Below, one piece after another: positions 7,537 through 16,335 of a DNA stretch of 64,000 bases; within the stretch, counting starts at the first letter, position 1, and each line of letters begins with the position of its first letter. The notes beneath the pieces were generated by a model, which worked only from the letters and a program-made list of their open reading frames with translations, was not told where the DNA came from and made no database searches. The position numbers and the translations under genes were made by a program. This DNA is from Leifsonia sp. SCN 70-46 (GTDB lineage Bacteria; Actinomycetota; Actinomycetes; Actinomycetales; Microbacteriaceae): NCBI GenBank assembly GCA_001725325.1, contig MEFY01000002.1, positions 310,001 through 374,000 of the forward strand, in the 5' to 3' direction.

Positions 7537-9173
7537 TAGACGAGCGGGGTGTCGCCGATGAGGTGCACCCGCACGCCGAGCTTCGCGAACATCGCGGCCT
7601 TCGCGGTGAGCGCACGGTCGGCGGTGTCGGCGTCCGGCGCATAGACGACCTGCGCGTGGTTCGCCTTGTGGCGGGCCATGAACTGGTCGCGCGTCACGCC
7701 GTGCAGCACGACGTGCGCGATGGGCCACTCGGGGTTCGTGGCATCCTTGCGCCGCTTCGTCTCCTCGGCCGGCAGCTCGACGACGCTCGCGCGCCCGAGG
7801 TCGACGTTGAGCACGCCGTCGGCGATGTACACGCGCGACCACACGATCTCGCCGGGCTTGGAGACGCCGTTGATCGTGCTGCCCCCTGCGGGGAAGAACA
7901 CGGGGCCCTGGCGCCAGCCCTCGGCGTTCTGCCAGCCGCCCAGGTGCGAGGCGGGCACCGAGCCCGAGATCTCGTAGACCCAGACGAAGTCGTCGCCGAC
8001 CTGCTCGCCCCAGCGCACGTCGTGCAGCGTGTTGTCGGGGACGAGGCCCATCGCGCGCCACACGCGGTCGGTCACGAGGGCGTCGACCGCCACCCCCTCG
8101 TCGGCCTCGTTGAAGTGCGGCATGGCGAGTCCCGCGTGCAGCTCGCGCTTGCCGTCGCGGCTGAACACGGGCGGTCGGTCGGTGGTGTTGAGGATGCCCT
8201 CCGCGAGGTCGCTCGCCGGCACGAGGTCCTTGAGGCCCTGCTGGTACTGGATGCCGATCGCATCGAGACCGAAGTCGTCCGCGATGCGCAGCGCGGCGAT
8301 GTACATCTTGTACTGCCACGTGAGCTGGGCCTCGGTGAGCTCCGTCGCGTCGTCGGTGCCCGTGCGGAACGTCATCCCCGCGGACGTGAGCCACTCGCCC
8401 ACCGCGGCAGCGTCGGCGTCGCTCACCGTCAGCATCTCGGCGTAGAGCGCGCTCTGCGACAGGCGCTCCTTGTAGATGCCGATGGGGTTGAGCAGCTCGT
8501 CGTCGAAGATCGCGTTGTACATGCCCATGCAGCCCTCGTCGAAGACGCCGATGATCGCCTTCTCGTCGAGCAGCTGGGCGGCGAGCGCCTCGCCGAGGGC
8601 CTTCTCGGCGCTCTCGCCGAGAGAGGGCAGGGGATGCACGTGCGACGCGTCGTGCGTGATGTGCTGCGTCTCGACCCACTCGCGCAGGCCCGCCATGAAC
8701 CACTCGTCGGTGAAGTCGACGCTCCAGATGGTGGAGTACTCCTTGCCCATCTTCGTGAGGCCGGCGTTGAGGCCGAGCAGTCCCACGAGGCCGGGCCAGT
8801 CCGGGGCGAAGTTGGCGACCGTGAGGATGGGTCCGCGGTGGGTGCGCAGGCCCGCGAGCACATGGTGGCTGTACTGCCACACGGCCTCCGCGACGATGAG
8901 CGGGGCATCCGCGGGAATGCCCTTGAACACCTCGAGGCCCATGCGCTGGCTGCTGATGAACCCGTGCCCGGTGGCGGGGTCGACCGGGTTCGCCCGCACC
9001 ACCGACCACCCGAGGGTGCCGAGCGCCGCGGTCACGTCGGCCTCGAGCTGCTGCTGGGTGGGCCAGCCGGCCTCGTTCGCCGAGGGCCGCAGGTCGCCGC
9101 TCGAGATGAGCCATGCGGTGTTCGGCGCGACCGCCGTCGTGGTGCGCTCGGCGGGGAGGGTGTAGCTGGTCAT
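7536..9173 (-). CDS. L-fucose/D-arabinose-type aldose isomerase
   Basis: The 545-residue protein belongs by overall pattern to the large fucose/arabinose isomerase superfamily. An N-terminal region contains ANFAPDWPGLVGLLG and FTDEWFMAGL. A middle part contains FDEGCMGMYNAI, with an acidic residue of the type that binds Mn2+. A C-terminal part contains HAGLAMPHFNEAD. Fucose isomerases convert L-fucose to L-fuculose and characteristically also D-arabinose to D-ribulose. It sits between the GH116 gene (ATGA overlap at 9170-9173) and the pentulose kinase, so D-arabinose is the most economical substrate. The assignment to D-arabinose rests on context. Confidence 0.75.
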   Translation of the reverse strand: MTSYTLPAERTTTAVAPNTAWLISSGDLRPSANEAGWPTQQQLEADVTAALGTLGWSVVRANPVDPATGHGFISSQRMGLEVFKGIPADAPLIVAEAVWQYSHHVLAGLRTHRGPILTVANFAPDWPGLVGLLGLNAGLTKMGKEYSTIWSVDFTDEWFMAGLREWVETQHITHDASHVHPLPSLGESAEKALGEALAAQLLDEKAIIGVFDEGCMGMYNAIFDDELLNPIGIYKERLSQSALYAEMLTVSDADAAAVGEWLTSAGMTFRTGTDDATELTEAQLTWQYKMYIAALRIADDFGLDAIGIQYQQGLKDLVPASDLAEGILNTTDRPPVFSRDGKRELHAGLAMPHFNEADEGVAVDALVTDRVWRAMGLVPDNTLHDVRWGEQVGDDFVWVYEISGSVPASHLGGWQNAEGWRQGPVFFPAGGSTINGVSKPGEIVWSRVYIADGVLNVDLGRASVVELPAEETKRRKDATNPEWPIAHVVLHGVTRDQFMARHKANHAQVVYAPDADTADRALTAKAAMFAKLGVRVHLIGDTPLV

Positions 9174-11662
9174 TCCGATGCTCCTTCGTAGGTGTAGCGC
9201 GTGCTGTCGCCGGCGATGAGGCTGCCGGAGTTCGTGGTGAGCGGACGGCCGCCCACGGTGAGGGTGTCGAGGGTGAGAGTGCCGAAGTCGAGCGAGAGGG
9301 TGACCCCCGCGTCGTCGATCGAGGCGCGCCCCCAACCGGTGCCGGTGCTGAAGAACGTGTCGAGCGTGCCGCCCTGAGCGGGCGAGAACGAGAGCGAGCG
9401 AGCCCGCGCGTCGTACTGGGCGCCCGTGAGGGCGATGAGCACCGCCCAGCTCGCGAGGGAGCGCGCGTAGTGGTTGCCGCACTCCACCTCGTTCCACGGG
9501 TTGCGGTTGGTGCCGTCGTGCCGGGCGCGCACCGCACGCACGAGGGTGAGGCCCTCGTCGACGAGCCCCTCGAACACGAGGTGGGCGGCGACCTGGTACT
9601 CGATGCCCGTCCACACCTCGTCCGAGTACACGAACGGGATGCGCGGCCGACCGCCGCGCGGCCACGAGCAGAGCACGAGCCCGGCCTCGTGGCCGAGGGC
9701 GTAGGTGCGCTGCACGCTGTGGTGCTCGCTCAGATCGGTGCGGAAGTTGTGCCGGAACACGGCCTCGATCGCCGAGCGCACGTGGTCCGCGGGCAGCACG
9801 TGCCCGAGTCCCGTGAGGTGCGCCAGGTACTGGCCGAACAGCTGGTCGCTCAGCACGCCCGTGCCGTACTGATAGCGCACGGCATCGACATCGTCGAGCT
9901 TCTGCTCGTAGTACTCGCCGTTGAACAGCAGCTCGTCCATGCGCGCCGCGCCACGCTCGGCGGCCGCGCGCCAGCGCACCGCCGTCTCCGCCTCGCCCAT
10001 CTGCTCGGCGAGGATCGCGCCGGCCCGCAGGGCCGCGAAGAACACCGAGTTGCTGAGCGAGTTCTCCCCGTAGAACTCGATGTCGTAGGTGTTGTGCTGC
10101 TTGCTGTCGAGCACGTCGTCGCCGTCGGAGTCCCATTCGGCGAAGGCGAACTCGAGGGCGCGCTTGGCGGCCGGCCACACGTCGCGCAGCAGGTCGTCGT
10201 CGCCGCTGAAGCGCCACTCGCGGTAGAGCCGCACTATCGTGCCCAGCTGCCCGTCGGCAGCGGGGTGGAAGTCCCACGCCGGCGAGTCGAAGATGCTGTT
10301 CGCGCGGAAGTTCATCCGGCCGTCGTCCCGGGTCTCGAAGAGGAACTCGGTGCGTCGCGCGCTGCGCTCCAGCTCCGGGAAGAGGTACGCGAGCCCCTGG
10401 GCGTAGTTCCACACGTGGGTGCAGGTCCCCTCGCAGCTGCCGTGCTCGTCGAAGCTGCCCTCCCACGCCGCGAACGTGCCGTCCTCGAGCCTGAAGCAGG
10501 TCGTGCTCCGGATCACCGCGAGGTTGGAGGCAGCCGCATCGACCACCTCGGCGGGCAGCGACGAGCCGTGCAGGGCGGAGTGGAACGCGCGGCTCGCCGC
10601 CTCGAGGCCGGGGAGCTCGCGGCCCAGGTGCACGGCGACGTCCCACGCGTCGCCGAACCTCGTCGCGTAGTGGTTGCGCACGACCTCGTCGGCGTGGGGG
10701 TTCGGCAGGTTGATGTTGCCGAGCCAGGCCTTCGGGCGGTTCGGGAAGTACCAGGTGAGCCTGAACTCGAAGTCTTGCGACTCGCCCGGCGCGAGCGTGT
10801 GCCGGATCCCGAGCGAGCCGACCCGCAGGCGCGTTATCCACTCGGGCAGGTCCCCTGTCTCGAGGGTCTCGACCGGCTCGGGCGCGATGCGTCCGTCGTC
10901 GCGCAGGTCGTCCCAGAACACCTGCGCGCCGTCCTGCCAGAATCCCCAGAGCCACGTGGGCTTGGCCATCGTGCTCGTGTCGGTCGTCGTCAGGCTCGCA
11001 CTGCCGAAGGCGAGCGAGTCGGCAGGGAGGTCGGAGGTGAAGTCCACGCCGCGCACACCGTCGGCCTCGCGGTAGGCGTTGCGAGGGTGCCCGTCGAAGC
11101 GCGGGAAGTGGAAGACATCGGGGGCTCCGGCGCCCACGGGGTTGGCGAGGGAGCCGACGACGGACACGTCGAGCGGTGCGGCTGTGGGGTTCGTCACGCG
11201 GTACCTGAGCACGGCGCCCGGGATGCCCGAGGCCTCCGCGTCGAGCGGCACGAAGGGCGTGAACGCCTCGAGGCGCACGAGCACCGGCACGGCGGGATCG
11301 TCGAAGTCGACACGGACGAAGGGGTACTCGCCGAGCATCCGCGAGTTCTCGAAGCGCGGCAGGCCCGCGAGGTCGCCCGCGTAGTAGCCCTGGTCGGCCT
11401 CGTGCGGTGGGCGCAGCCGCGACTGGAGCACGCGCGTGACGGGCTCGACGCCCTCTCCGCGCACGTCGATGGCGAAGAAGCTGAACGGGAGCCGCGCCCC
11501 CTTGGCCGGGGCGTTGTGCAGCTCCCAGTCGCGCAGCTCGCCGCGGGCGCCGATCGACACGTTCCCCGTGCCGATGCCGCCGAGCGGGAACGCCGCGGCG
11601 TTCGCGTCCGCCCCCAGCCACCTGCCGACGGGATGCGATACCGGGTCCGGTGTGCCGATCAC
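9170..11662 (-). CDS. GH116 glycoside hydrolase, candidate exo-beta-D-arabinofuranosidase
   Basis: The 830-residue protein has the GH116 layout: an N-terminal beta domain (LGGIGTGNVSIGARGELRDW, about 27-46), then an (alpha/alpha)6 domain with CEGTCTHVWNYAQGLAYLFP (about 410-429), HNTYDIEFYG (523-532) and YSDEVWTGIEYQ (679-690). Glu529 and Asp681 are good candidates for nucleophile and acid/base; their 152-residue spacing equals that of the known pair in a characterised bacterial GH116, as I recall it. No signal peptide is visible, so it acts in the cytosol. GH116 members include beta-glucosidases and, in Microbacterium, an exo-beta-D-arabinofuranosidase. The neighbours favour the latter. The GTG start at 11662 has a strong AAGGAGG site at 11667-11673. 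Confidence 0.85.
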   Translation of the reverse strand: MIGTPDPVSHPVGRWLGADANAAAFPLGGIGTGNVSIGARGELRDWELHNAPAKGARLPFSFFAIDVRGEGVEPVTRVLQSRLRPPHEADQGYYAGDLAGLPRFENSRMLGEYPFVRVDFDDPAVPVLVRLEAFTPFVPLDAEASGIPGAVLRYRVTNPTAAPLDVSVVGSLANPVGAGAPDVFHFPRFDGHPRNAYREADGVRGVDFTSDLPADSLAFGSASLTTTDTSTMAKPTWLWGFWQDGAQVFWDDLRDDGRIAPEPVETLETGDLPEWITRLRVGSLGIRHTLAPGESQDFEFRLTWYFPNRPKAWLGNINLPNPHADEVVRNHYATRFGDAWDVAVHLGRELPGLEAASRAFHSALHGSSLPAEVVDAAASNLAVIRSTTCFRLEDGTFAAWEGSFDEHGSCEGTCTHVWNYAQGLAYLFPELERSARRTEFLFETRDDGRMNFRANSIFDSPAWDFHPAADGQLGTIVRLYREWRFSGDDDLLRDVWPAAKRALEFAFAEWDSDGDDVLDSKQHNTYDIEFYGENSLSNSVFFAALRAGAILAEQMGEAETAVRWRAAAERGAARMDELLFNGEYYEQKLDDVDAVRYQYGTGVLSDQLFGQYLAHLTGLGHVLPADHVRSAIEAVFRHNFRTDLSEHHSVQRTYALGHEAGLVLCSWPRGGRPRIPFVYSDEVWTGIEYQVAAHLVFEGLVDEGLTLVRAVRARHDGTNRNPWNEVECGNHYARSLASWAVLIALTGAQYDARARSLSFSPAQGGTLDTFFSTGTGWGRASIDDAGVTLSLDFGTLTLDTLTVGGRPLTTNSGSLIAGDSTRYTYEGASE

Positions 11663-11694
11663 GAATCCTCCTTGATTACGGCACCATCGTTACA

Positions 11695-11731
11695 GAAATC
11701 GATTTCATACACAAGTCGTGAAATCGGTATC
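11695..11731. promoter_or_regulatory. LacI-type operator(s) upstream of the GH116 operon
   Basis: A perfect 12-base palindrome GAAATCGATTTC (11695-11706) lies 33 bases upstream of the GTG start of the GH116 gene. A weaker relative, GAAATCGGTATC, lies at 11720-11731. Near-identical sites occur at 12859-12870 and 24247-24258. The LacI gene immediately upstream is the likely source of the binding protein. A promoter for the operon must lie here, but no convincing -35/-10 pair was found. Confidence 0.72.
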
Positions 11732-11761
11732 TTCGCGGCGTGCGACGACGCCGTCGCGTGC

Positions 11762-12757
11762 CTAGAGGGTCGGGGCGGCCAGGCTCGTCGCGGGCACTAT
11801 CTCGTTGCGCAGCACGACCGTGCGCGCGGGCTGGGTGTCGCCGTCGATGCGCTCGAGGAGCATGCGTGCGGCCGTCACCCCCATGTGCCGCACGGGGAGC
11901 CGCACTATCGACACCGACGCGGGGGGAAGCGTGGTGAACGGCAGGTCGCCCACCACGGCGACGCCGAAGGCGGGCGGGGTGAGCCCCGACTCGGTGAGCA
12001 CCTGGAGAGCGCCGACGCCCATGAGGTTGTTGCCCGCCACCACGGCGTCGGGCGGGTCGGCCATCGCGAGGAGGTCCTGCATGGCGCTGCGACCGCCGTC
12101 CACACGGAACGTCGAGTAGCGCAGGTAGTCGTCGGGCCGTTCGAACATGCCCGTTGCCGACACGACCTCGCGCCACCCGTTGCTGCGCTCGAAGGCCGTC
12201 TCGATGTCGCGCGGGCCGGTGATGCACGCGATGCGCCGATACCCCGCGTCGACCAGTGTCTGGGCGGCCGAGAGCCCGCCCTGCCGGTTGTTCATCATCA
12301 CGCCGTCGATGTCGAACCTGGTGCTGCGGTCCACGGCCACGATCGGCCGCCCACGGTCGACGAGGTGCTGGAGGTCGGTGTGGTCGGAGGCGGGCGCGAG
12401 GATGACCCCGGCCATGTTCTCCGAGATCGCGATGTCGAGGTACTTGGCCTCCTTGACCGGATCCTCGTCGGTGTTGCACAGGACCACCGAGTAGCCGGCG
12501 GCGCGCGCGACATCCTCGACCCCGCGCGCCATCGACGTGAAGTACGGGTTCTCGATGTCGGGCAGCACGAGGGCGATGACCTCGGAGTTCTGGCGGCGCA
12601 GGGTGCGCGCCGTGCGGTTGGGCGTGAAGTTGAGCTCTGCGGCGGCCGCCCGCACGAGCGCCGCCTTCTCCTCGGAGACCCGCTGGCCGTTCACCACCCG
12701 GCTCACCGTCGCGGGCGAGACGCCGGCGAGTGCCGCGACCTCGTAGATCGTTGCCAT
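11762..12757 (-). CDS. LacI-family regulator of the arabinan locus
   Basis: The 331-residue protein has the LacI helix-turn-helix and hinge (TIYEVAALAGVSPATVSRVV, residues 3-22) and a periplasmic-binding-protein-like effector domain (about 60-331, with IALVLPDIENPYF and GVILAPASDHTD). The ATG at 12757 fits the family start. It lies between the GH116 operon, on the same strand downstream, and the divergent GH172 operon. LacI operators of identical sequence are found in front of both and in front of the distant DUF4185/ABC operon. A simple model is repression relieved by D-arabinose, a D-arabino-oligosaccharide or a phosphorylated intermediate; the effector is unknown. Confidence 0.88.
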   Translation of the reverse strand: MATIYEVAALAGVSPATVSRVVNGQRVSEEKAALVRAAAAELNFTPNRTARTLRRQNSEVIALVLPDIENPYFTSMARGVEDVARAAGYSVVLCNTDEDPVKEAKYLDIAISENMAGVILAPASDHTDLQHLVDRGRPIVAVDRSTRFDIDGVMMNNRQGGLSAAQTLVDAGYRRIACITGPRDIETAFERSNGWREVVSATGMFERPDDYLRYSTFRVDGGRSAMQDLLAMADPPDAVVAGNNLMGVGALQVLTESGLTPPAFGVAVVGDLPFTTLPPASVSIVRLPVRHMGVTAARMLLERIDGDTQPARTVVLRNEIVPATSLAAPTL

Positions 12758-12826
12758 ACGTTCCGTCCCGCTCTGGACCCTGAATGCGTGCCCCACCGAC
12801 TTTAGCGGGCGGCGCATCCGGTCATG

Positions 12827-12870
12827 TTGACACGCGCTGGAGGCAAGCCTACATTTATGAAATCGATTCC
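12827..12870 (+). promoter_or_regulatory. Promoter and LacI operator of the GH172 operon
   Basis: A consensus -35 TTGACA (12827-12832) is followed after 17 bases by a -10 TACATT (12850-12855). The predicted start point is near 12862. The operator GAAATCGATTCC (12859-12870) overlaps that start point, a classic position for repression. Because the promoter lies inside the longest open frame, which begins at 12824, that upstream start cannot be the true one. Confidence 0.78.
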
Positions 12871-12928
12871 AACCAGCGCTGGTCGCCACGGCTCCCCGGC
12901 GCGCACGAGGAAGTGCGGTCCATCTGGC

Positions 12929-14056
12929 ATGACATCCCCCGAATTGAGCGGAATCTCCGCACTGCGCTCCGTGCAGACGAGGTCCATCAGCCCCGAGAAC
13001 TTCACCGGAGCCGTGGGCGGTGGCGCTCGCGCCACCGAGGGCACCGGCGCGGAGTGCGCGCGCGACCTCGGACCCGGTTGGAAGATCAGCCCGAGCATCG
13101 ACATCAAGCCCGGCGAGACCTTCGACCTCGCGACGATCGAGGGCGCGGGCAAGATCACGCACTTCTGGATCACCACCCACACCGACCACTGGCGGACCCT
13201 GCTGTTCCGCGCCTACTGGGACGGCGCCGCCGAGCCTGCGATCGAGGTCCCCTACGGCGACTTCTTCTGCAACGGGTGGGGGGTCTTCACCCAGGTGAAC
13301 TCGCAGGTCATCGCCGCGAACCCGCACGGCGGCTTCAACTCATACTGGCCCATGCCGTTCCGGACGGGCGCGAGGCTCACCATCGAGAACACCTCGACCG
13401 TCGACGTGCGCATCTACTACCAGGTCACCTACGAGATCGGTGGCGACTACTCGAACGAGGGCTACCTGCACGCGCAGTGGCGCCGGAGCAACCCCACGGA
13501 GTACGCGCAGCCGCACGTGCTCGTCGAGGGCGTCGAGGGCGAGGGCCACTACGTCGGGACCTATCTCGCGTGGGGCGTCAACAGCAACGGCTGGTGGGGC
13601 GAGGGTGAGATCAAGTTCTACCTCGACTCGGACGAGGAGTACCCGACCATCGCGGGCACGGGCACGGAGGACTACTTCGGCGGCGCGTGGAACTTCGACA
13701 TCCCGGGCAAGGGCTACACCGAGTTCTCCACGCCCTACCTCGGCATGCCCCAGGTCATCAGGCCCGACGGGCTCTACGTGAGCCAGCAGCGCTTCGGCAT
13801 GTACCGTTGGCACCTCGCCGACCCGATCCACTTCGCCGAGAGGCTGCGCGTCGACATCCAGGCGCTCGGCTGGCGCAGCGGCTGGCGCTACCTGCCCCTG
13901 CGCGACGACATCGCGTCGACGTCGCTCTTCTACCTCGACCGGCCCACGGCCCGTCGACCGAAGACTCCGTCGGCCGACGACCTGGAGATCCACCTAGGTA
14001 GCGCACCCGTGCCCGACCTGGGCGCGAGCCCCCAGCGCTGGCCCGCGACGGACTAG
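12929..14056 (+). CDS. GH172 (DUF2961) family protein, candidate exo-alpha-D-arabinofuranosidase
   Basis: The 375-residue protein carries the DUF2961 hallmarks: SISPENFTG (19-27), GKITHFWITT (74-83), PYGDFFCNGWG (108-118), GWWGEGEIKFYLD (221-233) and GTGTEDYFGGAWN (243-255). Glu225 or Glu227 together with Glu247 are the likely catalytic carboxylates. GH172 includes difructose dianhydride enzymes and exo-alpha-D-arabinofuranosidases that act on mycobacterial arabinan. No signal peptide is present. The ATG at 12929 is chosen over 12824 because the promoter and operator occupy 12827-12870 and family members begin just before the SPENFTG stretch. It is the first gene of a plus-strand operon with a DUF4185-like gene and an oxidoreductase. 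Confidence 0.87.
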   Translation: MTSPELSGISALRSVQTRSISPENFTGAVGGGARATEGTGAECARDLGPGWKISPSIDIKPGETFDLATIEGAGKITHFWITTHTDHWRTLLFRAYWDGAAEPAIEVPYGDFFCNGWGVFTQVNSQVIAANPHGGFNSYWPMPFRTGARLTIENTSTVDVRIYYQVTYEIGGDYSNEGYLHAQWRRSNPTEYAQPHVLVEGVEGEGHYVGTYLAWGVNSNGWWGEGEIKFYLDSDEEYPTIAGTGTEDYFGGAWNFDIPGKGYTEFSTPYLGMPQVIRPDGLYVSQQRFGMYRWHLADPIHFAERLRVDIQALGWRSGWRYLPLRDDIASTSLFYLDRPTARRPKTPSADDLEIHLGSAPVPDLGASPQRWPATD

Positions 14057-14058
14057 CC

Positions 14059-15204
14059 GTGCGCACCCCGCGAGTCCTCATGACCGCGGCGGCCCTCCTC
14101 GCCGTAGCGGGGTGCTCCGCCGCGCCCGAATTCACCGCACCGGATGCCCCGATGACCGAGGCCGGCGTCGGTGGCACGTTCGCCGGGGCATCCGTCGCCG
14201 ACGCCGCACAGTTCTACGCCTTCGGCGACGGCGACCTCTGGCCGAACTGCTGGGGAGCCGATGACAACATCTACACGGCCCACGGCGACGGCATGGGCTT
14301 CGGCAACGAGTTCGCCGACATCGGGGCAGACGTGATCTCGGGCCCGCCCGACGCATTAGAGGGCGAGACCACCGCGCTCGGTGACGAGGTGGGCCAGGTG
14401 TGGTCGGGCGGCAACTTCACCCGCAAGCCCACCGGTATCGCGTGCGTCGACGGCAGCCTCTACCTCGCCGTGCAAGACCTGCGCACCGACTTCAACGAAG
14501 CACCCGCGGCGTCGATCTCGCGCTCCGACGACGGAGGCCGCACGTGGACGTGGGACACGTCGGCGCCCATGTTCGACGACGGAGTCTTCACGACGGTGAT
14601 GTTCCTCGACTACGGCAAGGACTACGCCGACGCCCCGGACGACTACGTGTACGCCTACGGACTCGACGGCAACTGGCGCGACTCGTTCGACGACTCCGCG
14701 CCCGACCCCGAGGACCTCTACCTCGCCCGCGTGCCCAAGGGCTCGGTGCAGGACCGCGGCGCCTGGGAGTTCTCGACCGGCGCCGGCACGTGGAGCTCCG
14801 ACATCGACGACCGCGTCGCCGTGCTCCACGACGACCGCCGCCTCTACCCGGGCACCTCCGGCGGCGGCACCGTCGGCGCCCACGACCTGAGCGTCATCTC
14901 CCAGGGCGGCATCGTCTACGACAAGCCCCTCGACCGCTACATCTACACGTCGTGGACCGAGCTCACCTTCGAGTTCTACGAGGCGCCCGAGCCGTGGGGG
15001 CCGTGGAACCTCTTCCTCTCGCGCGATTTCGGCCCCTACCCGTGGACGAACGCCGCGCACGGCGGCTACGGCGTCACCGCCCCCTCGAAGTTCATCAGCG
15101 CGGACGGCCGCACGCTGTGGCTGCAGAGCAACGTGTGCCCGTGCGCGCCCGCGGGAATGTCCGCCTACGACTTCACCCTGAGGAGGCTCGACCTTGGCCA
15201 GTGA
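14059..15204 (+). CDS. DUF4185/GH183-like lipoprotein, candidate endo-D-arabinanase (divergent)
   Basis: The 381-residue product has a lipoprotein signal with lipobox LAVAGC (Cys19), then a predicted five-bladed propeller. Near the N terminus, FGDGDLW (55-61) and TAHGDGMG (73-80) place Asp59 and Asp77 18 residues apart. This mirrors the Asp pair in the clearer DUF4185 protein at 23075-24199 (17 apart). Later stretches such as SDDGGRTWTW, YVYAYGLDGNW and DLYLARVPKGSVQDR (about 220-234) resemble other DUF4185-type propellers. It probably acts outside the cell, anchored to the membrane. The GTG start at 14059 lies 2 bases after the GH172 stop. The family call is less certain than for the second copy. 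Confidence 0.68.
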   Translation: MRTPRVLMTAAALLAVAGCSAAPEFTAPDAPMTEAGVGGTFAGASVADAAQFYAFGDGDLWPNCWGADDNIYTAHGDGMGFGNEFADIGADVISGPPDALEGETTALGDEVGQVWSGGNFTRKPTGIACVDGSLYLAVQDLRTDFNEAPAASISRSDDGGRTWTWDTSAPMFDDGVFTTVMFLDYGKDYADAPDDYVYAYGLDGNWRDSFDDSAPDPEDLYLARVPKGSVQDRGAWEFSTGAGTWSSDIDDRVAVLHDDRRLYPGTSGGGTVGAHDLSVISQGGIVYDKPLDRYIYTSWTELTFEFYEAPEPWGPWNLFLSRDFGPYPWTNAAHGGYGVTAPSKFISADGRTLWLQSNVCPCAPAGMSAYDFTLRRLDLGQ

Positions 15205-16315
15205 CCTCGTCGACGTGCTCGTCGTCGGCGCGGGGTTCGGCCACGAGTTCCTGCACCTCTACCGCGAGCATCCCCTCGTCGGCGAGGTCGGCCTGTGCGA
15301 CCTGCGCGCGGATGCGGTGTCGTCGTTGGGGGCGGCCTACGGTCTCGACGCGACCTACGAGTCCCTCGACGACGCCCTCGCGAGCGGGAGGTGGGACGCC
15401 GTGCACATCGCGACGCCCGTGCACCTGCACGTCGAGCAGACCCTCGCGGTGCTCGCGAGCGGACGCGCCTGCGCGAGCGCCGTGCCCATGGCGACCACCC
15501 TCGACGGCATCGCGCGGGTCATGGATGCCGCGGCCGCCGGCACCTACATGATGATGGAGACCGCCCTTTACCAGCGCGAATACCTCCACGCCCTCGCGCT
15601 GCGGGACTCCGGCGCCCTCGGGCGGATCGGATACCTGTCCGGCGCCCACATGCAGGACCTCGACGGATTCCCGCCCTACTGGATGGGCTACGCGCCCATG
15701 CAGTACGCGACCCATATCGTCGCGCCCCTGCTCGGGCTCGCCGGCAGCGTCGCGGAGTCGGTGGCGTGCCTCGGCTCGGGCACCCTGCTGCCGTCGCACG
15801 CGGGCGACGGCAGCAACCCGTTCCCCATCGAGTCCGCGTTGTTCCGACTCGGGGGCGGCCTGGCGGCCCAGGTGACGATGTCCTTCTTCGAGAACGCGCG
15901 CAGCTACACCGAGGGCTTCAACGTGTACGGCGACCTCGGCGCGCTCGAGTGGCCGTCGGTCGAGGGCGGTGCGACCGTCACCTACGTCGCGGGGCCGCAG
16001 GACGGCCTGCGGCGCGGGCGGCCCATCGCCCGCACCGAGGCGCACGCCCCGGACTACCTCGAGGCGCTCCCCGAGGAGCTGCGGCCCTTCACACGCCCGG
16101 GCACCTGGAGCCCCGAGGGCGGTGAGCCGATCCGCGTGGAGGCCTGGCACGGCGGGTCCCACCCGCACCTCGTGCACGAGTTCGTCTCAGCCGTGCACGC
16201 CGGGCGCGCGCCCGCGGTGCACGAGCGGGTCGCGGCGTCCATCACGGCCCCCGGAATCGTCGCGCACGAGTCCGCCCTGCGGGGCGGCGCCCTGCTCGCG
16301 GTGCCCGCGTACTGA
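15194..16315 (+). CDS. Gfo/Idh/MocA-family protein lacking the EKP motif
   Basis: The 373-residue protein has an N-terminal Rossmann fold (VDVLVVGAGFGHEF, 6-19) and a C-terminal alpha/beta domain ending in SITAPGIVAHESALRGG. At the position of the usual EKP motif it has ACASAVPMATT (about 92-102), so the catalytic Lys is replaced by Val. It may therefore use a different residue, or be a non-canonical or non-catalytic member. The TTG start at 15194 is supported by AGGAGG at 15181-15186 and overlaps the upstream stop by 11 bases. As the third gene of the GH172 operon it probably modifies a sugar released from arabinan or from its terminal decorations. Confidence 0.75.
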   Translation: MASDLVDVLVVGAGFGHEFLHLYREHPLVGEVGLCDLRADAVSSLGAAYGLDATYESLDDALASGRWDAVHIATPVHLHVEQTLAVLASGRACASAVPMATTLDGIARVMDAAAAGTYMMMETALYQREYLHALALRDSGALGRIGYLSGAHMQDLDGFPPYWMGYAPMQYATHIVAPLLGLAGSVAESVACLGSGTLLPSHAGDGSNPFPIESALFRLGGGLAAQVTMSFFENARSYTEGFNVYGDLGALEWPSVEGGATVTYVAGPQDGLRRGRPIARTEAHAPDYLEALPEELRPFTRPGTWSPEGGEPIRVEAWHGGSHPHLVHEFVSAVHAGRAPAVHERVAASITAPGIVAHESALRGGALLAVPAY

Positions 16316-16335
16316 TCTCCGCGCCGGGCCTGCAG

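Noticed and set aside
6058-11621. Very long open frames continuing through the starts of the kinase and isomerase genes
   Set aside because: They are read-through frames caused by high GC. Family N termini and stop/start overlaps place the real starts at 7536, 9173 and 11662.
9170-11662. Plain beta-glucosidase / bile-acid glucosidase annotation for GH116
   Set aside because: It is possible by family, but GH172, two DUF4185 proteins and shared operators make D-arabinofuranoside the better guess.
9113-12805. A plus-strand frame of over 1200 codons opposite GH116 and LacI
   Set aside because: It is Arg/Glu/Val-rich, matches no family and mirrors the codon pattern of the real minus-strand genes, so it is a shadow.
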